A stretch of 64,000 nt of DNA from Methanoplanus limicola DSM 2279 (GCF_000243255.1 NZ_CM001436.1:343977-407976), one strand, 5' to 3'. Shown: positions 35,943-45,990, counted from the first letter of the stretch. Made by a program: numbers and translations. The notes: generated by a model from the letters alone, not told the origin.

Positions 35943-36992
35943 TCATTGAGATATTTTCTGATTCAGATTGTCAAGGTGGTTCTTTGCAGGAATATAATCG
36001 ATGTTGTACTCCAGTGATTTTTCAAACGCCGTAGCAGCATCATCTGTCCTTCCAAGACCTGAAAGTGCCACACCATATAAGTCCATATAACGCTCAGGAG
36101 TGAATAACAGGCCCTGCATGTAATCGTCTAATTTGTCAGTATCAATACGTGCCAGTATCTCTGCCGATTCATCAGACCTTCCAAGATCGTTTAAGGCAAT
36201 TGCACTGACCATTCCGTCAGTTGCATAGAAATATTCATCCCATTCAAATGATTCGTCTGAATTATAGGCCTCTCTGCTCAGCTCAATATTTTCAAGTGCC
36301 TCTTCTGAACTTCCCGTTTCAGCAAGTGCCAGTGCCTTTAAAAAGAACAGAGTTCCCTTAGACCACTCATCCGGACTGTAATATTCAACGGCCTGATCTG
36401 TTATTTCAACAGCATAACTGTAATTTCCGGTAACAATTGCATAATAAGCTACATTGCCGGAGTATAATGCCGTTGGATTTAAAGACATGGCCTTTTTAAA
36501 AGCATCAAACGGCTCATTTAAATCTGCATCACTGTTGTTATGGGCAAGTCCGTCAATAACACAGCCAAAATAATTCCATGCGACATCATCTTCCGGGTCT
36601 GCCTCCAGAGCTTTCAGTCCGGCAGAATATGCCAGTTCAAAATCATTAACCGGCTCATTAAAAAATACCATAAATACAGCATTCCAGTCTTCTGAACTGG
36701 CATTAACGCATTCCAGTGACCTGTTAAAGGCAGTATAGGAGGCTTCATTTAAGGATGACGAATCATTCCATAATGCTTTTCCAAGACCTGCCCATGCAAG
36801 AGGTGAATTCTGTCCACCAGTATCAAGTGCCCGTGTGAAGAGAGTTTTTGCCATTCTGTTGTCACCGCTCTCAAGTGCAACATATCCAGCATCAGTCAGA
36901 TCACCGGATGACGGAGAGGCTGTCACAGGAGTAAAAAACAGCATAAATATAACTGTGAGAGCTAAAAAAGCCCTTAATATTTTAGATTTCAC
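35943..36992 (-). CDS. Secreted TPR-repeat protein
   Basis: A 349-residue exported protein: signal peptide of about 25 residues (LTVIFMLFFTPVTA), then tandem TPR units throughout (AGYVALESGDNRMAKTLFTRAL, AWAGLGKALW, AWNYFGCVIDGLAH, ALAETGSSEEALENIELS, ALNDLGRSDESAEILARI, ALSGLGRTDDAATAFEKSLEY). TPR solenoids serve as protein-binding scaffolds; here outside the cell membrane. Partner unknown. Single gene on the minus strand with its own AT-rich upstream region. Confidence 0.85.
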   Translation of the reverse strand: MKSKILRAFLALTVIFMLFFTPVTASPSSGDLTDAGYVALESGDNRMAKTLFTRALDTGGQNSPLAWAGLGKALWNDSSSLNEASYTAFNRSLECVNASSEDWNAVFMVFFNEPVNDFELAYSAGLKALEADPEDDVAWNYFGCVIDGLAHNNSDADLNEPFDAFKKAMSLNPTALYSGNVAYYAIVTGNYSYAVEITDQAVEYYSPDEWSKGTLFFLKALALAETGSSEEALENIELSREAYNSDESFEWDEYFYATDGMVSAIALNDLGRSDESAEILARIDTDKLDDYMQGLLFTPERYMDLYGVALSGLGRTDDAATAFEKSLEYNIDYIPAKNHLDNLNQKISQ

Positions 36993-37162
36993 AGAGTAAT
37001 TATTTGCTTATTTGTATTTATACCAGACAGTGGTGATAATATAATCCTTCAGAGCACTCCATGTCAGTACTGATACTGTAAGTGCTGACAGGGCATACCC
37101 CATAAATCAATATTGATTCCGGAATATCTTCAGAGGATATTTCCGGATATAATGTTATAATT

Positions 37163-38062
37163 TCAGACTGAATCCTTCAGGATCTCATGGAGGTAGAAGT
37201 TGTTTGTGCCAAGTTTGCCGTCATAATTACCGGCATCTATATAGAGAATACCTTCTTCCTTCACTGCCGCCAAAATGCCGTCTCTCATGGCTCCCGCAAT
37301 TACCTCTTCATCAGTGCCGTTTATCACAATCTCATAGATTGAATTTACACCGTCAGGGACGAGTGAATCCTCGATTTTATCCTTTAATGTAGGGCAGAAC
37401 CTGTGATTTGTGCTAGCTGACATCGGGAACCTGTAATTTTTGCTTGCAACCTTTGAACCGCTTGCAACAATCCCGCCCGGAAATCCGGTTATGATTCCCT
37501 CACGGTTTTTTATTGCCTCAACTGCCGCCTGTGCCGCTTTAAGTGCAGACTGCCTGTCCTCACCCATAATAAGGAAATTTCCGCCTGCGATACCTTTGAC
37601 TGCACCAAATGACTCCTCTCCGATGTAATCCCCTTCCATAATCGGGATCTTCCAGCATTTTCTGCCTCCGACTATGCAGCGGCTCTCGTATGAGTCCCCG
37701 AAGTAGTGCATCTTAATGTGGTATCTTGTTTTCGCATCCGGAAATCCGTCAAATGCGGACGCGGTTGCGGCTGTAAGCACACACTGTGAGATTCTGGCCG
37801 AGACATTCTCCTTCATGCTCTTTCTGGCAGTGCAGATGAATATGGATACACCGGGCCTCCCGTCCGGTGTTTCAGCCGGTGAATAGTATCTCTCAATTCC
37901 CGCCTCACAGGGGCACATTATCGTTGAGGTTGCAAATCCGGTGGCTTCGGTTGCGGCAACCATTGCAAGCTCAAGGGAATCTGCTGTAATGATTATTCGT
38001 GAGAGCCATATAGGAAATGCCTCCGCATATGTATCAACAATCTCAGTGCCTTCTATCTTCAT
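37163..38062 (-). CDS. ftr: Formylmethanofuran:tetrahydromethanopterin N-formyltransferase
   Basis: A 299-residue enzyme for the second step of CO2 reduction to methane: it moves the formyl group from formylmethanofuran to H4MPT in the cytosol. The whole length matches Ftr: N-terminal GTEIVDTYAEAFPIW, MCPCEAGIERY, GDYIGEESFGAVKGIAGGNF, GFPGGIVASGSKVASK and SASTNHRFCPTL. It is the downstream gene of a pair with a 5-formyl-THF cyclo-ligase-like gene (14-bp gap). Whether this is the main or an extra copy in the genome cannot be seen. Confidence 0.96.
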   Translation of the reverse strand: MKIEGTEIVDTYAEAFPIWLSRIIITADSLELAMVAATEATGFATSTIMCPCEAGIERYYSPAETPDGRPGVSIFICTARKSMKENVSARISQCVLTAATASAFDGFPDAKTRYHIKMHYFGDSYESRCIVGGRKCWKIPIMEGDYIGEESFGAVKGIAGGNFLIMGEDRQSALKAAQAAVEAIKNREGIITGFPGGIVASGSKVASKNYRFPMSASTNHRFCPTLKDKIEDSLVPDGVNSIYEIVINGTDEEVIAGAMRDGILAAVKEEGILYIDAGNYDGKLGTNNFYLHEILKDSV

Positions 38063-38076
38063 GGTTTTTACCCCCT

Positions 38077-38664
38077 TTAATTTCCGGTTTTTATTACTCC
38101 GTCTTCGGTTACGATATAGTCCATTAAGACGTCATTGTCCTCAAGAGGCAGTTCTTCGGCTTCCTGGCAGGCAAAAGCAAGGGCGATCTTTGTCACATCC
38201 GGATTTTTCTCAAGGAACCTGTCGTAGTAACCTGAGCCGTATCCAAGTCTGCCGCCACGCCTGTCAAACCCGAGCATTGGCAGAATAACAACATCAACAG
38301 CACCATCAGGGACGGGGATCTCATTTCCTATCGGTTCAGGGACATTGAATGTGCTTGGCACGAGGTGGGAGAGGTCTCTTAGGTATGATAACCTGAGGCT
38401 GTAATCTTCCTTTACGATGATAGGGACCACAAGATCGTATCCTTCGTCAAGAAGTCTTTGCAGGAGCGGATTTGTATCCACTTCAATATCCTTTGATGAA
38501 AAACCCATCACAGTCTGACCCGGTTTTACAAGTGAAAAGAAATGACTGCAGATTGCTTCCCCTTTGACTTTTTTCTCCTCAGGCGTCAGTGAATCGCGCC
38601 TGTTTCGCATAATGTCGCGCATTTTGTTCTTAGCTTCGCGCAAATCTGAAAAATTCTGAGGCAT
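38077..38664 (-). CDS. 5-formyltetrahydrofolate cyclo-ligase family protein
   Basis: A 195-residue enzyme with the MTHFS motifs: KNKMRDIMRNRRDSLTPEEK at the start, the nucleotide and folate site region VVILPMLGFDRRGGRLGYGSGYYDRFL (in part) and ending VLMDYIVTEDGVI. In folate users it converts 5-formyl-THF to 5,10-methenyl-THF with ATP. Because this organism uses tetrahydromethanopterin, the likely substrate is 5-formyl-H4MPT, the very product of Ftr, whose gene follows 14 bp downstream. That assignment is inference from context. Confidence 0.9.
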   Translation of the reverse strand: MPQNFSDLREAKNKMRDIMRNRRDSLTPEEKKVKGEAICSHFFSLVKPGQTVMGFSSKDIEVDTNPLLQRLLDEGYDLVVPIIVKEDYSLRLSYLRDLSHLVPSTFNVPEPIGNEIPVPDGAVDVVILPMLGFDRRGGRLGYGSGYYDRFLEKNPDVTKIALAFACQEAEELPLEDNDVLMDYIVTEDGVIKTGN

Positions 38665-38785
38665 AGGAATAAATTTTCTGTATAGATATTTATTGTTATA
38701 GTTGCAGGAAAATTATCAAAATGTTATATAAGATTTAATTTAATCTTATCTGACACTCAGCTACATCCGGAATTTTGAGGATTTG

Positions 38786-39145
38786 TCAGAGTATGCAGTC
38801 TTTGCAGTTCTGGTTGCCGCAGTCTATGTTGTCAATTTTATACTTAAGTGCCCACACTTTGAGATGTTTAATTACATCAATAAGTCCGAGTCCGCTCTCA
38901 GTGAGGTAATACTCACTCCTGACAGGGAAACTTCCGGCATCAACCCTCCTCCCGACAAGCCCTTCCTCCTCAAGTTCCTTTAATCTCTGTGAGAGGACTT
39001 TTGAAGTTATACCATCAAGCGAGTCCTTTAATTCTGAAAACCTCCGGGTGTAGTTCTCCCCTTTGTACAGCTCAAATATTATCAGCAAAGCCCATTTTTT
39101 CGTCAGGTACATAGCGGTTTTGTACACTGTGCAGTCCTTGTGCAT
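38786..39145 (-). CDS. HxlR family winged-helix regulator
   Basis: A 119-residue regulator with the HxlR pattern: DCTVYKTAMYLTKKWALLII, RRFSELKDSLDGITSKVLSQRLKELEEEGLV (in part) and YYLTESGLGLIDVIKHL. Besides the usual Cys near the N-terminus (Cys5), the C-terminus carries a CGNQNCKDC cluster, which could sense redox state or bind metal. It is divergent from hcp with an 87-bp gap, so control of hcp and of itself under nitrosative or redox stress is the simple reading. Confidence 0.88.
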   Translation of the reverse strand: MHKDCTVYKTAMYLTKKWALLIIFELYKGENYTRRFSELKDSLDGITSKVLSQRLKELEEEGLVGRRVDAGSFPVRSEYYLTESGLGLIDVIKHLKVWALKYKIDNIDCGNQNCKDCIL

Positions 39146-39169
39146 AGTATAGTTTCAGAAACTCACCAG

Positions 39170-39230
39170 TATTTATAATTTAGTATCAAAATGATATTTT
39201 GTATCTTAAATATACAAAGGAGAGACAAAA
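39170..39230 (+). promoter_or_regulatory. hcp promoter, candidate HxlR operator and ribosome site
   Basis: The region holds a TATA-like tttataattta (about 39171-39181), then repeated GTATC words (39183-39187 and 39201-39205 region) around an AAAATgatATTTT dyad (39188-39200) and the ribosome site AAGGAGAG (39217-39224), 8 nt before ATG 39233. The dyad next to the TATA box is a fitting place for HxlR binding. Confidence 0.5.
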
Positions 39231-39232
39231 CT

Positions 39233-40855
39233 ATGTTCTGTTACCAGTGTGAAGAAGCCGCAAAGGGATGCGGATGTACGGTTAAGGGAGTATGCGGAAA
39301 GGATGAGTCAACCGCAACACTTCAGGACTGCCTGATATATACCATAAAAGGACTTTCCCTCAGAAATATTGAGGCACGGAAATCCGGTGTGGCAGATGAA
39401 AAAGCAGGCAATCTTATCGCAGAGGCACTCTTTGCCGCACTTACAAATGTCAACTTTGACAATGAGAGGCTCTATTCACTTATAACAAAGGCAGTTGAGA
39501 TGAGGGATTCACTGCCGGCAGTTGAATGTGAGCATGATACATGCACATGGAAACCTGCAAACATTGAGGCTGCAGTAAAGAAAGGCTCTGAGAACGGAGT
39601 TTTAGCAACGGAAAACGAGGATGTAAGATCACTTCGCGAACTTCTCATCTATGGCTTAAAGGGTGTTGGTGCTTACTACTACCACGTTGTTGCCCTCGGG
39701 TCTGAGGATAAGGAGGTAACAGATTTCATGGAGGATGCCCTTGCGTCAACAACTGCCGATCTCAGCACAGATGAGATGGTTGGATGGGTGCTTAAATGCG
39801 GTGAGATTGGAGTTAAGGTGTTAGAAGATCTTGACAGGGCAAACACCACAGCATATGGAAACCCGGAGATAACAGTCGTATCAACATCTGCCGGCAAAAA
39901 TCCGGGCATTCTCATCACAGGACATGACTTAAAGGACCTTGAGCAGTTGCTTATCCAGACCGGAAATTCGGGTGTTGATGTCTATACACACGGGGAGATG
40001 CTGCCGGCACACGCATATCCGGGGCTGAAGAAATACAAAAATCTCGTAGGGAATTACGGCGGTTCATGGCCGCACCAGAAGAAGGAATTTGAGAGCTTCA
40101 ACGGTCCTGTCCTTGTCACAACAAACTGCCTTGTGCCGCCGGCTCAATCATACATCGACAGGGTTTACACCACCGGCCCTACAGGTTTTTCCGGTGTGAA
40201 ACACATCCCTGAATCTGATAACGGCAGTAAAGATTTCTCAGCAGTTATTGAGCATGCAAAGAGATGCAGTCCTCCGCAGGATATTTCGGTTAAAGGTGAA
40301 GGTTACACTGATGAACTTATCACCGGATGTGCACACCATGCTGTGCTCTCAATTGCTGATGCTGTGATTGACGCTGTTAAGCAGGGCCGGATAAAGAGGT
40401 TTGTTGTTATGGCAGGTTGTGACGGCAGACAGAAGGAGAGGGAATATTATACCGAATTCGCAAAGGCACTGCCTCAGGACGCAGTCATTCTCACTGCCGG
40501 ATGTGCGAAATACAGGTACAATAACCTCGATCTCGGCGACATCGGAGGAATTCCAAGGGTGATTGATGCAGGTCAGTGCAATGACTGCTACTCACTTGTG
40601 GTGATTGCAAAGGCGCTTGCTGATGCCTTCGGCACTGACTTAAACGGGCTTCCGGTCTCGTACAATATTGCATGGTATGAACAGAAGGCTGTGCTTGTTC
40701 TTTTAGCACTACTGCATCTGGGTGTAAAGGATATTACGCTTGGTCCGAGACTTCCGGCATTTGTATCACCCGGAGTTTTGGGTGTGCTTATTGATAACTT
40801 TGGTATCCGGAAGAACACCACGGTTGAGGAAGATATGAAGATTATGGTGCCATGA
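39233..40855 (+). CDS. hcp: Hybrid cluster protein (hydroxylamine/NO reductase)
   Basis: A 540-residue hybrid cluster protein. The N-terminal cluster ligands are in [15 protein letters not shown] and the hybrid Fe-S-O cluster ligands are all recognisable: [47 protein letters not shown] and DAGQCND. The enzyme reduces hydroxylamine or NO and can act as a protein S-nitrosylase in bacteria; in methanogens it is linked to nitrosative or oxidative stress. I chose ATG 39233, with AAGGAGAG upstream; an in-frame ATG 42 bp earlier would add an atypical leader. Control by the divergent HxlR gene is likely. Confidence 0.95.
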   Translation: MFCYQCEEAAKGCGCTVKGVCGKDESTATLQDCLIYTIKGLSLRNIEARKSGVADEKAGNLIAEALFAALTNVNFDNERLYSLITKAVEMRDSLPAVECEHDTCTWKPANIEAAVKKGSENGVLATENEDVRSLRELLIYGLKGVGAYYYHVVALGSEDKEVTDFMEDALASTTADLSTDEMVGWVLKCGEIGVKVLEDLDRANTTAYGNPEITVVSTSAGKNPGILITGHDLKDLEQLLIQTGNSGVDVYTHGEMLPAHAYPGLKKYKNLVGNYGGSWPHQKKEFESFNGPVLVTTNCLVPPAQSYIDRVYTTGPTGFSGVKHIPESDNGSKDFSAVIEHAKRCSPPQDISVKGEGYTDELITGCAHHAVLSIADAVIDAVKQGRIKRFVVMAGCDGRQKEREYYTEFAKALPQDAVILTAGCAKYRYNNLDLGDIGGIPRVIDAGQCNDCYSLVVIAKALADAFGTDLNGLPVSYNIAWYEQKAVLVLLALLHLGVKDITLGPRLPAFVSPGVLGVLIDNFGIRKNTTVEEDMKIMVP

Positions 40856-41270
40856 GATACTCCCATCATGTTTTTAATGTTAATACAAAGCAGATGTAGC
40901 AAATAATTTTTACAATCCAGTAAATATGGTGCAATCGCAGAATAAAATGGAAAGAAATATAGTGCAGTAAACATCACGCAGATATAACGGATCATTTCAG
41001 GATTAAATATTATTAATCCCCCCAACCCATTCCTGAAATTGTCTGTAGATACCTTTTTTTAATTATATCCGGATTATAACCACCAGTGTTGCTGATCATC
41101 TTTCAGGGAAAATATTTACAGGGTTTAGATAAAGTCCTTGACCCAGGGAAGAAATAATCAGAGTGTATTTTCGGGTGGATTGGACCTTTGACTGAAGGGT
41201 TCAGGCTGAAATATTATAAAACCTGGACGGGTGGCTTATGATTTTTATCAGATAATACGGTTGTTTGGCG
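40856..41270. other. Convergent intergenic region without recognisable gene
   Basis: About 415 bp between the ends of hcp and the AAA-nuclease gene. I see no coding frame with sensible composition on either strand. A T-run (tttttttaatta, about 41053-41064) may end hcp transcription. Confidence 0.4.
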
Positions 41271-42857
41271 TCACATACCAAGGACAGTGACCTCTTTTTC
41301 TTCACAGGTCAGATCTTCGGTGAAGATTTTGTCGTCCCAGTTTTTCTTTTTCGACCTGTCAAAGACGATCAGATAAATCTCTTCAGCACCGCACCGGTCA
41401 GCGTACTTCACCACCTGTTCAGTGCCCCTCTGAATAGTTGCTTCACGTGACCTGTGCCGGATTTTGCATTCTATTACAAACCGCTGAGACTCTCCGTTTG
41501 GGAGCTGCCATAGTATAAACAGGTCTGTCCTGCCCATGCCAAGTCCGTATTCGCGGGTGATCTCTCCGCCGCCGTTCACAATTCTCTGTAAGAACGCCTG
41601 AAGGAGGAGCTGAGGGCCGGCCTCTTTGTACTGGGCTATATCAGTCCAGCTTTCAGAGTGCTCCCTGAAGAACTGCTGGAATGCCTTCAGGAGTTTGTAA
41701 AGCTGAAGTTTTCCGTCCGGAGCGATGTACCATTCTGTATTCAGAGCCATTCCGGACTGGGCCTCCCAGCTCAGTTCTCTTGGTATGATCTCCTGATATA
41801 TCGGGTTTGAAATTGAGATGGCACCGTTTTCTGCCTGTGTGATCAGTCCAAGGTCCACAAGGTAATCTATATCGTCAGTCCTGAAACTCTGCTCAAATAT
41901 TTCTCCGGTGAGCATGGGTTCTATTACTCTCCTGACTCTCTCTTCTTTTAGCTTATCAACAAGCTGGTCGAGGTGTGTCTCCCTTCTCCTTATGAGGTTT
42001 TCTTTAGCTTCCGTTACAAGGGCTTTTGTGATAGGGTTTTCACGATCTTTGCCCTCTTTGAGTTTGAAACATACCTCATATGCAAGTGCATTGACGAGCC
42101 AGGGCTGTCCGCAGGTAAGACGCCATATCTCATTAAGAGCATCTTCTTCAAAGACCTGACCTGTCTCTTCCGTATGCTGGAACAGAAGTGATTTGGTCTC
42201 TTCTTCTGAAAAATTGCCAATCCTTAGGGATTCTGCCTTGATGTTAAAGGCACTGCCGCCAGTTATTATCTCTTTTTCCTTTCCGGAATGTATCCTGTAA
42301 TCCCGGACATCACGGACACCACAGAGGATAACTGAGACCGGAAATGATTCAGATCTTGAAGGGTATCCTGACCTGATCTGGCGCAGGAGTGAAATGAGTG
42401 TGTCACCGACAAGTGCATCCACCTCGTCAATGCAAAGGACAAGAGGGCGTTTTAGTCTCCGGCACAACTCTGACAGGACAACATTCAGTGCTGCATCTTC
42501 ACCGTAATCTTCTATGCTCCGGGATATGTTTTTACAGAGAGCTGAATCACCAAGCGTCCTTTCATTCTGAAAAGCAAGTTCACTTAGAATTGCCTTCATA
42601 CCTCTGCTGACGTCATTTCTTGCGGTCTGTGCCATTTCAATGTTTATGTAGAGTGCAGAATATCTGCCCTCGTGGTTGAGGAGTTCACGCAAAGCCAGAA
42701 GACAGGATGTCTTTCCGCTCTGCCTTGGTGCATGGAGGATAAAGTACTTCTTCTGATCAATAAGAGAGAGTATTTCCGGCAGATCAAAACGTGAAAGTGG
42801 AGGGAGGCAGTAATGTTCACTGCATCTGACCGGACCTGCGGTATTGAAAAACCTCAT
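41271..42857 (-). CDS. AAA-like ATPase with C-terminal PD-(D/E)XK nuclease-like domain
   Basis: A 528-residue protein. The ATPase core has Walker A (HAPRQSGKTS, Lys49) and Walker B (PLVLCIDEVDAL, about 135-147), a sensor region (VSVILCGVRDVRDYR) and an ORC/STAND-like winged helix (about 290-350, LITQAENGAISISNPIYQE). The C-terminus (about 440-520) has a restriction-like core: GRTDLFILW, then FVIECKIRHR with the E-x-K pair, and QVVKYADRCG. Such AAA plus PDDEXK proteins are abundant and often multicopy in archaea; a link to mobile elements or defence is suspected but unproven. Monocistronic. Confidence 0.85.
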   Translation of the reverse strand: MRFFNTAGPVRCSEHYCLPPLSRFDLPEILSLIDQKKYFILHAPRQSGKTSCLLALRELLNHEGRYSALYINIEMAQTARNDVSRGMKAILSELAFQNERTLGDSALCKNISRSIEDYGEDAALNVVLSELCRRLKRPLVLCIDEVDALVGDTLISLLRQIRSGYPSRSESFPVSVILCGVRDVRDYRIHSGKEKEIITGGSAFNIKAESLRIGNFSEEETKSLLFQHTEETGQVFEEDALNEIWRLTCGQPWLVNALAYEVCFKLKEGKDRENPITKALVTEAKENLIRRRETHLDQLVDKLKEERVRRVIEPMLTGEIFEQSFRTDDIDYLVDLGLITQAENGAISISNPIYQEIIPRELSWEAQSGMALNTEWYIAPDGKLQLYKLLKAFQQFFREHSESWTDIAQYKEAGPQLLLQAFLQRIVNGGGEITREYGLGMGRTDLFILWQLPNGESQRFVIECKIRHRSREATIQRGTEQVVKYADRCGAEEIYLIVFDRSKKKNWDDKIFTEDLTCEEKEVTVLGM

Positions 42858-43005
42858 GGTATAGTTTAATTAAATCTGATTGCTGATAGAATTTATCATC
42901 ACATGAGATCACAGTCCGGTTATTGTGGCTTCTTCCCTGTGATAAACCACATTTCCGGTGAAGAATCTGTAGCCGGGAAGCTTTTTATCCGGATAAAGAA
43001 ATAAT

Positions 43006-43605
43006 TTATGCCGATGATGAAATACTGCATTCTGTCTCGTCCTTTAGTGCATCTGCAAACTGCTGCAGAAGTGCGTGCCTCTGTCCGGCTATCTCCGCTG
43101 CGGCATCTGTATACATCATAACCCGAAGATTCAGCAGTTTTTCATATATGTGAGTGACAGCGTCTCCGATGCCGTCTCCGTGTTCGCCTGCCTGCATAAA
43201 TGTCCGTGCAATCCCTACTGCTCCCATGGCATCGAGTTTGTCGGCGTCAGAGAGGATCTTCGCTTCCGGAGTTTTGGGTTCTGCGCCTGTGCTGTAACGG
43301 TGGGTACGTATCGCATGGACGATTGACGGGATTAGGTTCTCATCGTAGCCATTTGACCGGAGATATTCTTCTGCAATCCGTGCTCCTTCCTGTTCATGCG
43401 GGATGCCGGTTTCCTTTTCCATCGGACGGGCAACATCATGGAAGAGGGCAGCCGGTATGAGGACCCGCATATCAGCACCCCCGGCAGGACCGATCTCTTC
43501 GCAGAGGCGGGTAACGCGGAGGGTGTGATCGAGGCCGTGTGATCCTGAATGTCTGAAGAAAGTTTCGACATATGCCAGCATGTCATTCATTTCTGTGTCT
43601 ATCAT
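43006..43605 (-). CDS. HD-domain phosphohydrolase
   Basis: A protein of about 199 residues from the HD superfamily (YedJ/COG1418-like). The metal ligands are visible in HGLDHTLRV, ALFHDVARP (the HD pair), IPHEQEGARIA and SDADKLDAMG. It should hydrolyse phosphate esters of nucleotides or similar. I place the start at ATG 43605 (MIDTEMND), since the 17 residues before it would begin at a TTG and look unstructured. It lies 107 bp before the ROK kinase gene end; both are on the minus strand and could be cotranscribed. Confidence 0.88.
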   Translation of the reverse strand: MIDTEMNDMLAYVETFFRHSGSHGLDHTLRVTRLCEEIGPAGGADMRVLIPAALFHDVARPMEKETGIPHEQEGARIAEEYLRSNGYDENLIPSIVHAIRTHRYSTGAEPKTPEAKILSDADKLDAMGAVGIARTFMQAGEHGDGIGDAVTHIYEKLLNLRVMMYTDAAAEIAGQRHALLQQFADALKDETECSISSSA

Positions 43606-43712
43606 CCTGTTAGAAATGTTGGTGCCCGGCGGAGATAAGGGATCAGCACCTATCAAAAATATGTTGGCAAAAAATAGATCGGGGCTATTTACAGGAAGGG
43701 AGGAATAATCTC

Positions 43713-44699
43713 TCAGTCTTCTGAGCGTATATTGCAGTTCTGTCTTATTAGAGACATTCCGGCAAAGAGTGCAGCACCTTTAAGGGGGGCCATACCATCA
43801 GCACCCTCTAACACTATCTCCGGGATTGGGAGATATGCATCTATGTGCTTTAATGCAGGTTCAAAAATGATATCCGGATTTTCCGTTGCAACCGGACCGT
43901 CCACAATGATCTTTTTGGGTGCATATGCAGAAATGATGGTGGAAAGTCCGCATCCGTTTATCACCGCAAGTTCACGGAAGAATGCAGTGGCATCCGGGTC
44001 GCCAGAATGGGCAGCATTACATAGTTCCGCAGCGGTGCCCGGCAGTGCTGATTTTCGTTCTGGTGCATTATGCCGACACCAGGCACAGAAGAACTGTGGC
44101 ATCCTGCTACCTGAGGCATAAGCCTCCCAGTGTCCGCTTCCACCACATCCGCAGGGCATGTTGTAGGACGTATCCACACATATGTGGCCGATCTCTCCGG
44201 CATTGCCGTCTGCCCCTTCTATCAGGCGGCCATCTGAGATGATTCCACAGCCAATTCCGGTTGAAATAGTCAGATATACAATATTTCTGCATGTTCCGCA
44301 CTCTCTTCCGGTGATATATTCACAGTACGCACCGGCCGAAGCGTCATTGAGGATAAAGACCGGACAGGAAAAAGTATCTTCAAGGGGTGCTTTAAGAGGT
44401 ATCTCAGCATAAGGCATGTTTGGACTCAGATGTATGCTATTTTTTCCGGCAGAAAAAGGCCCTGCTGCACTTATTCCAATTGCGTCCGGTCGGCACCCTG
44501 CTTCATTGCAGGCGGTTTTGATCATACGGACTGCCTGTTCTGTCACTGCTGTCCCATCTGGCCCGTCACGGCAGATTGTTTCCTTCCGGCAGACATCACA
44601 ACTGAGATTTCCGGCTGATTCTCCGGTAAAGACCGCACTCCTTATATGGGTCGCACCTATGTCTGCCGCTGCAACAGATATTTCCTTTTTTTTATTCAT
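43713..44699 (-). CDS. ROK family sugar kinase (glucokinase-like)
   Basis: A 328-residue ROK protein. It has the N-terminal phosphate-binding motif (VAAADIGATHIRSAVF), the substrate loop with ILNDASAGAYCEY, TISTGIGCGIISDG, the ROK signature AGEIGHICVDTS and the zinc-binding PCGCGGSGHWEAYASG. No DNA-binding N-terminus is present, so it is a kinase rather than a repressor, likely acting on glucose or N-acetyl sugars. The cysteine count is high for the family (for instance CGTCRN). Start ATG 44699. Confidence 0.9.
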   Translation of the reverse strand: MNKKKEISVAAADIGATHIRSAVFTGESAGNLSCDVCRKETICRDGPDGTAVTEQAVRMIKTACNEAGCRPDAIGISAAGPFSAGKNSIHLSPNMPYAEIPLKAPLEDTFSCPVFILNDASAGAYCEYITGRECGTCRNIVYLTISTGIGCGIISDGRLIEGADGNAGEIGHICVDTSYNMPCGCGGSGHWEAYASGSRMPQFFCAWCRHNAPERKSALPGTAAELCNAAHSGDPDATAFFRELAVINGCGLSTIISAYAPKKIIVDGPVATENPDIIFEPALKHIDAYLPIPEIVLEGADGMAPLKGAALFAGMSLIRQNCNIRSED

Positions 44700-45082
44700 T
44701 TTTCACCTCTGATTGGATCTCCTATGAAATACTTATATTTTTCATCTATCGTCTGTGATCCGTTGCTCATGAGTGACTATTATGAACTCCCCTTATAAGG
44801 CCGGCGATCACTGCCTGCTGTTCCGGTTTAAAACAGGAAGAAGGATGTCCTGTGCAACCGGTGACAGTTGCAGGAATATTTGCAGTTATTAAACTGCATA
44901 AAGGGTAATGGTTCTTAACAGACCATGTTTCAGTAATCCCTGTACGGGGCTAAAGCTGCTGTTTATTCAGATAAGCAGGCATAATGAAACGAAAAATCTC
45001 TGAAAGGTTCCTGTTAAAGCATAGAAGAGAATTAATTTTAGTTTATAAAAAGAATTTCCAGGATTCTAACCTGAATGAAAAA
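44700..45082. other. Intergenic region between ROK gene and tRNA-Leu
   Basis: About 380 bp with no gene I can support. It holds a small hairpin (TGCAAC/GTTGCA at about 44851-44872) and the promoter zone of the ROK gene. Because the tRNA is on the minus strand, the right part of this stretch is where an integrated element behind the tRNA 3' end would begin; no second copy of the tRNA 3' end is seen. Confidence 0.35.
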
Positions 45083-45167
45083 TGCGAGGAGCAGGATTCG
45101 AACCTGCGAACTTCTATAAGACCAGGCCCTCAACCTGGCGCCTTTGACCGGGCTTGGCAATCCTCGC
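45083..45167 (-). tRNA. tRNA-Leu (GAG anticodon)
   Basis: The minus strand folds into a complete tRNA of 85 nt: acceptor GCGAGGA/TCCTCGC with discriminator A, anticodon stem CCAGG/CCTGG closing the loop TTGAGGG (anticodon GAG, reading CUC and CUU), a long variable arm as required for leucine, and T-arm GCAGGTTCGAATCCTGC. CCA is not encoded. No intron is visible. Confidence 0.95.
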
Positions 45168-45218
45168 GCCGATTAATAACAGGACTCAATAATTTCAGCG
45201 CCTCTGAGCCTGAGGGAC

Positions 45219-45230
45219 CTATAAATAATA
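45219..45230 (-). promoter_or_regulatory. Candidate TATA box of tRNA-Leu
   Basis: On the minus strand TATTATTTATAGG is centred about 57 bp before the mature tRNA 5' end, giving a predicted leader of about 30 nt. Confidence 0.4.
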
Positions 45231-45990
45231 TCTGGACGCCAGTGCGAGAGGCACGAGTTCCACAATCAGACCGAAATCTGAGCTGTAAATCAAATTTAAC
45301 CTCTGCTCTGCACTACTATATACGCACCACTCACAAATAAAGCTTTTGATTGGTTAAATTTAGAAAAAAACTGTAAATATTTCATATTTAATACTTAACA
45401 TTCTAACCCGCGCAGAATAGCATTGAAAGACTGTACCACCCGGCCCCGCAAAAAAGAACCACAACAAAAAAACATTCAGCATTCCGGCAGGAAAAACTCA
45501 AAATCTCCCCTTAAATCCACGCGCAACCAAAGAAAAACTCATTAAAACAAAAATTAGAATTGCCACCATACAAATTTCATAACATACCGTTCCCTCCTAA
45601 ACCGGGAACCAGCCGGAGAAAAATAATTTCAAAATATCTGATCAAAAAAACAGAGAAGCAACCCATCAGGCATCCGGAAAGACCCCACTGTCAAACTCAC
45701 AACCGACTTAAACATACCTTAAACGACATTAGAAATTAATATCATCATTTCCTCATATGCTGCCCGACAACATCACAGATCAAAGCACACCAGGCATATA
45801 ACATTCCTCAAAGACCAGGAAGCGATACACCAATCTACAATACCCATAAACTCCTAAAGACTGAACCCTAAATCCAGCGCCTTTGCTAAGTACAGCATTT
45901 GTCGGGAACTGGTGCCGGCCAGCTAACCCCAAGTGCAGTGAATGCCTCATGAAAGAAGTCTGCCCTTCAAGTCCGGAAAAATAACTGATT
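45231..45990. other. Long non-coding stretch next to the ardC relic
   Basis: About 760 bp with no coding frame of plausible composition and no repeat I could pair with other parts of the window. It is bounded by the tRNA-Leu promoter on the left and the broken ardC-like gene on the right, so it may be decayed mobile-element DNA. Confidence 0.35.

Noticed and set aside
45083..45167. Attachment-site duplication of the tRNA-Leu 3' end
   Set aside because: I looked for a second copy of the T-arm/acceptor sequence elsewhere in the window and saw none, so no element borders are claimed.
44984..45340. 118-codon plus-strand frame across the tRNA-Leu
   Set aside because: It runs antisense through a complete tRNA gene; no homology-like features.
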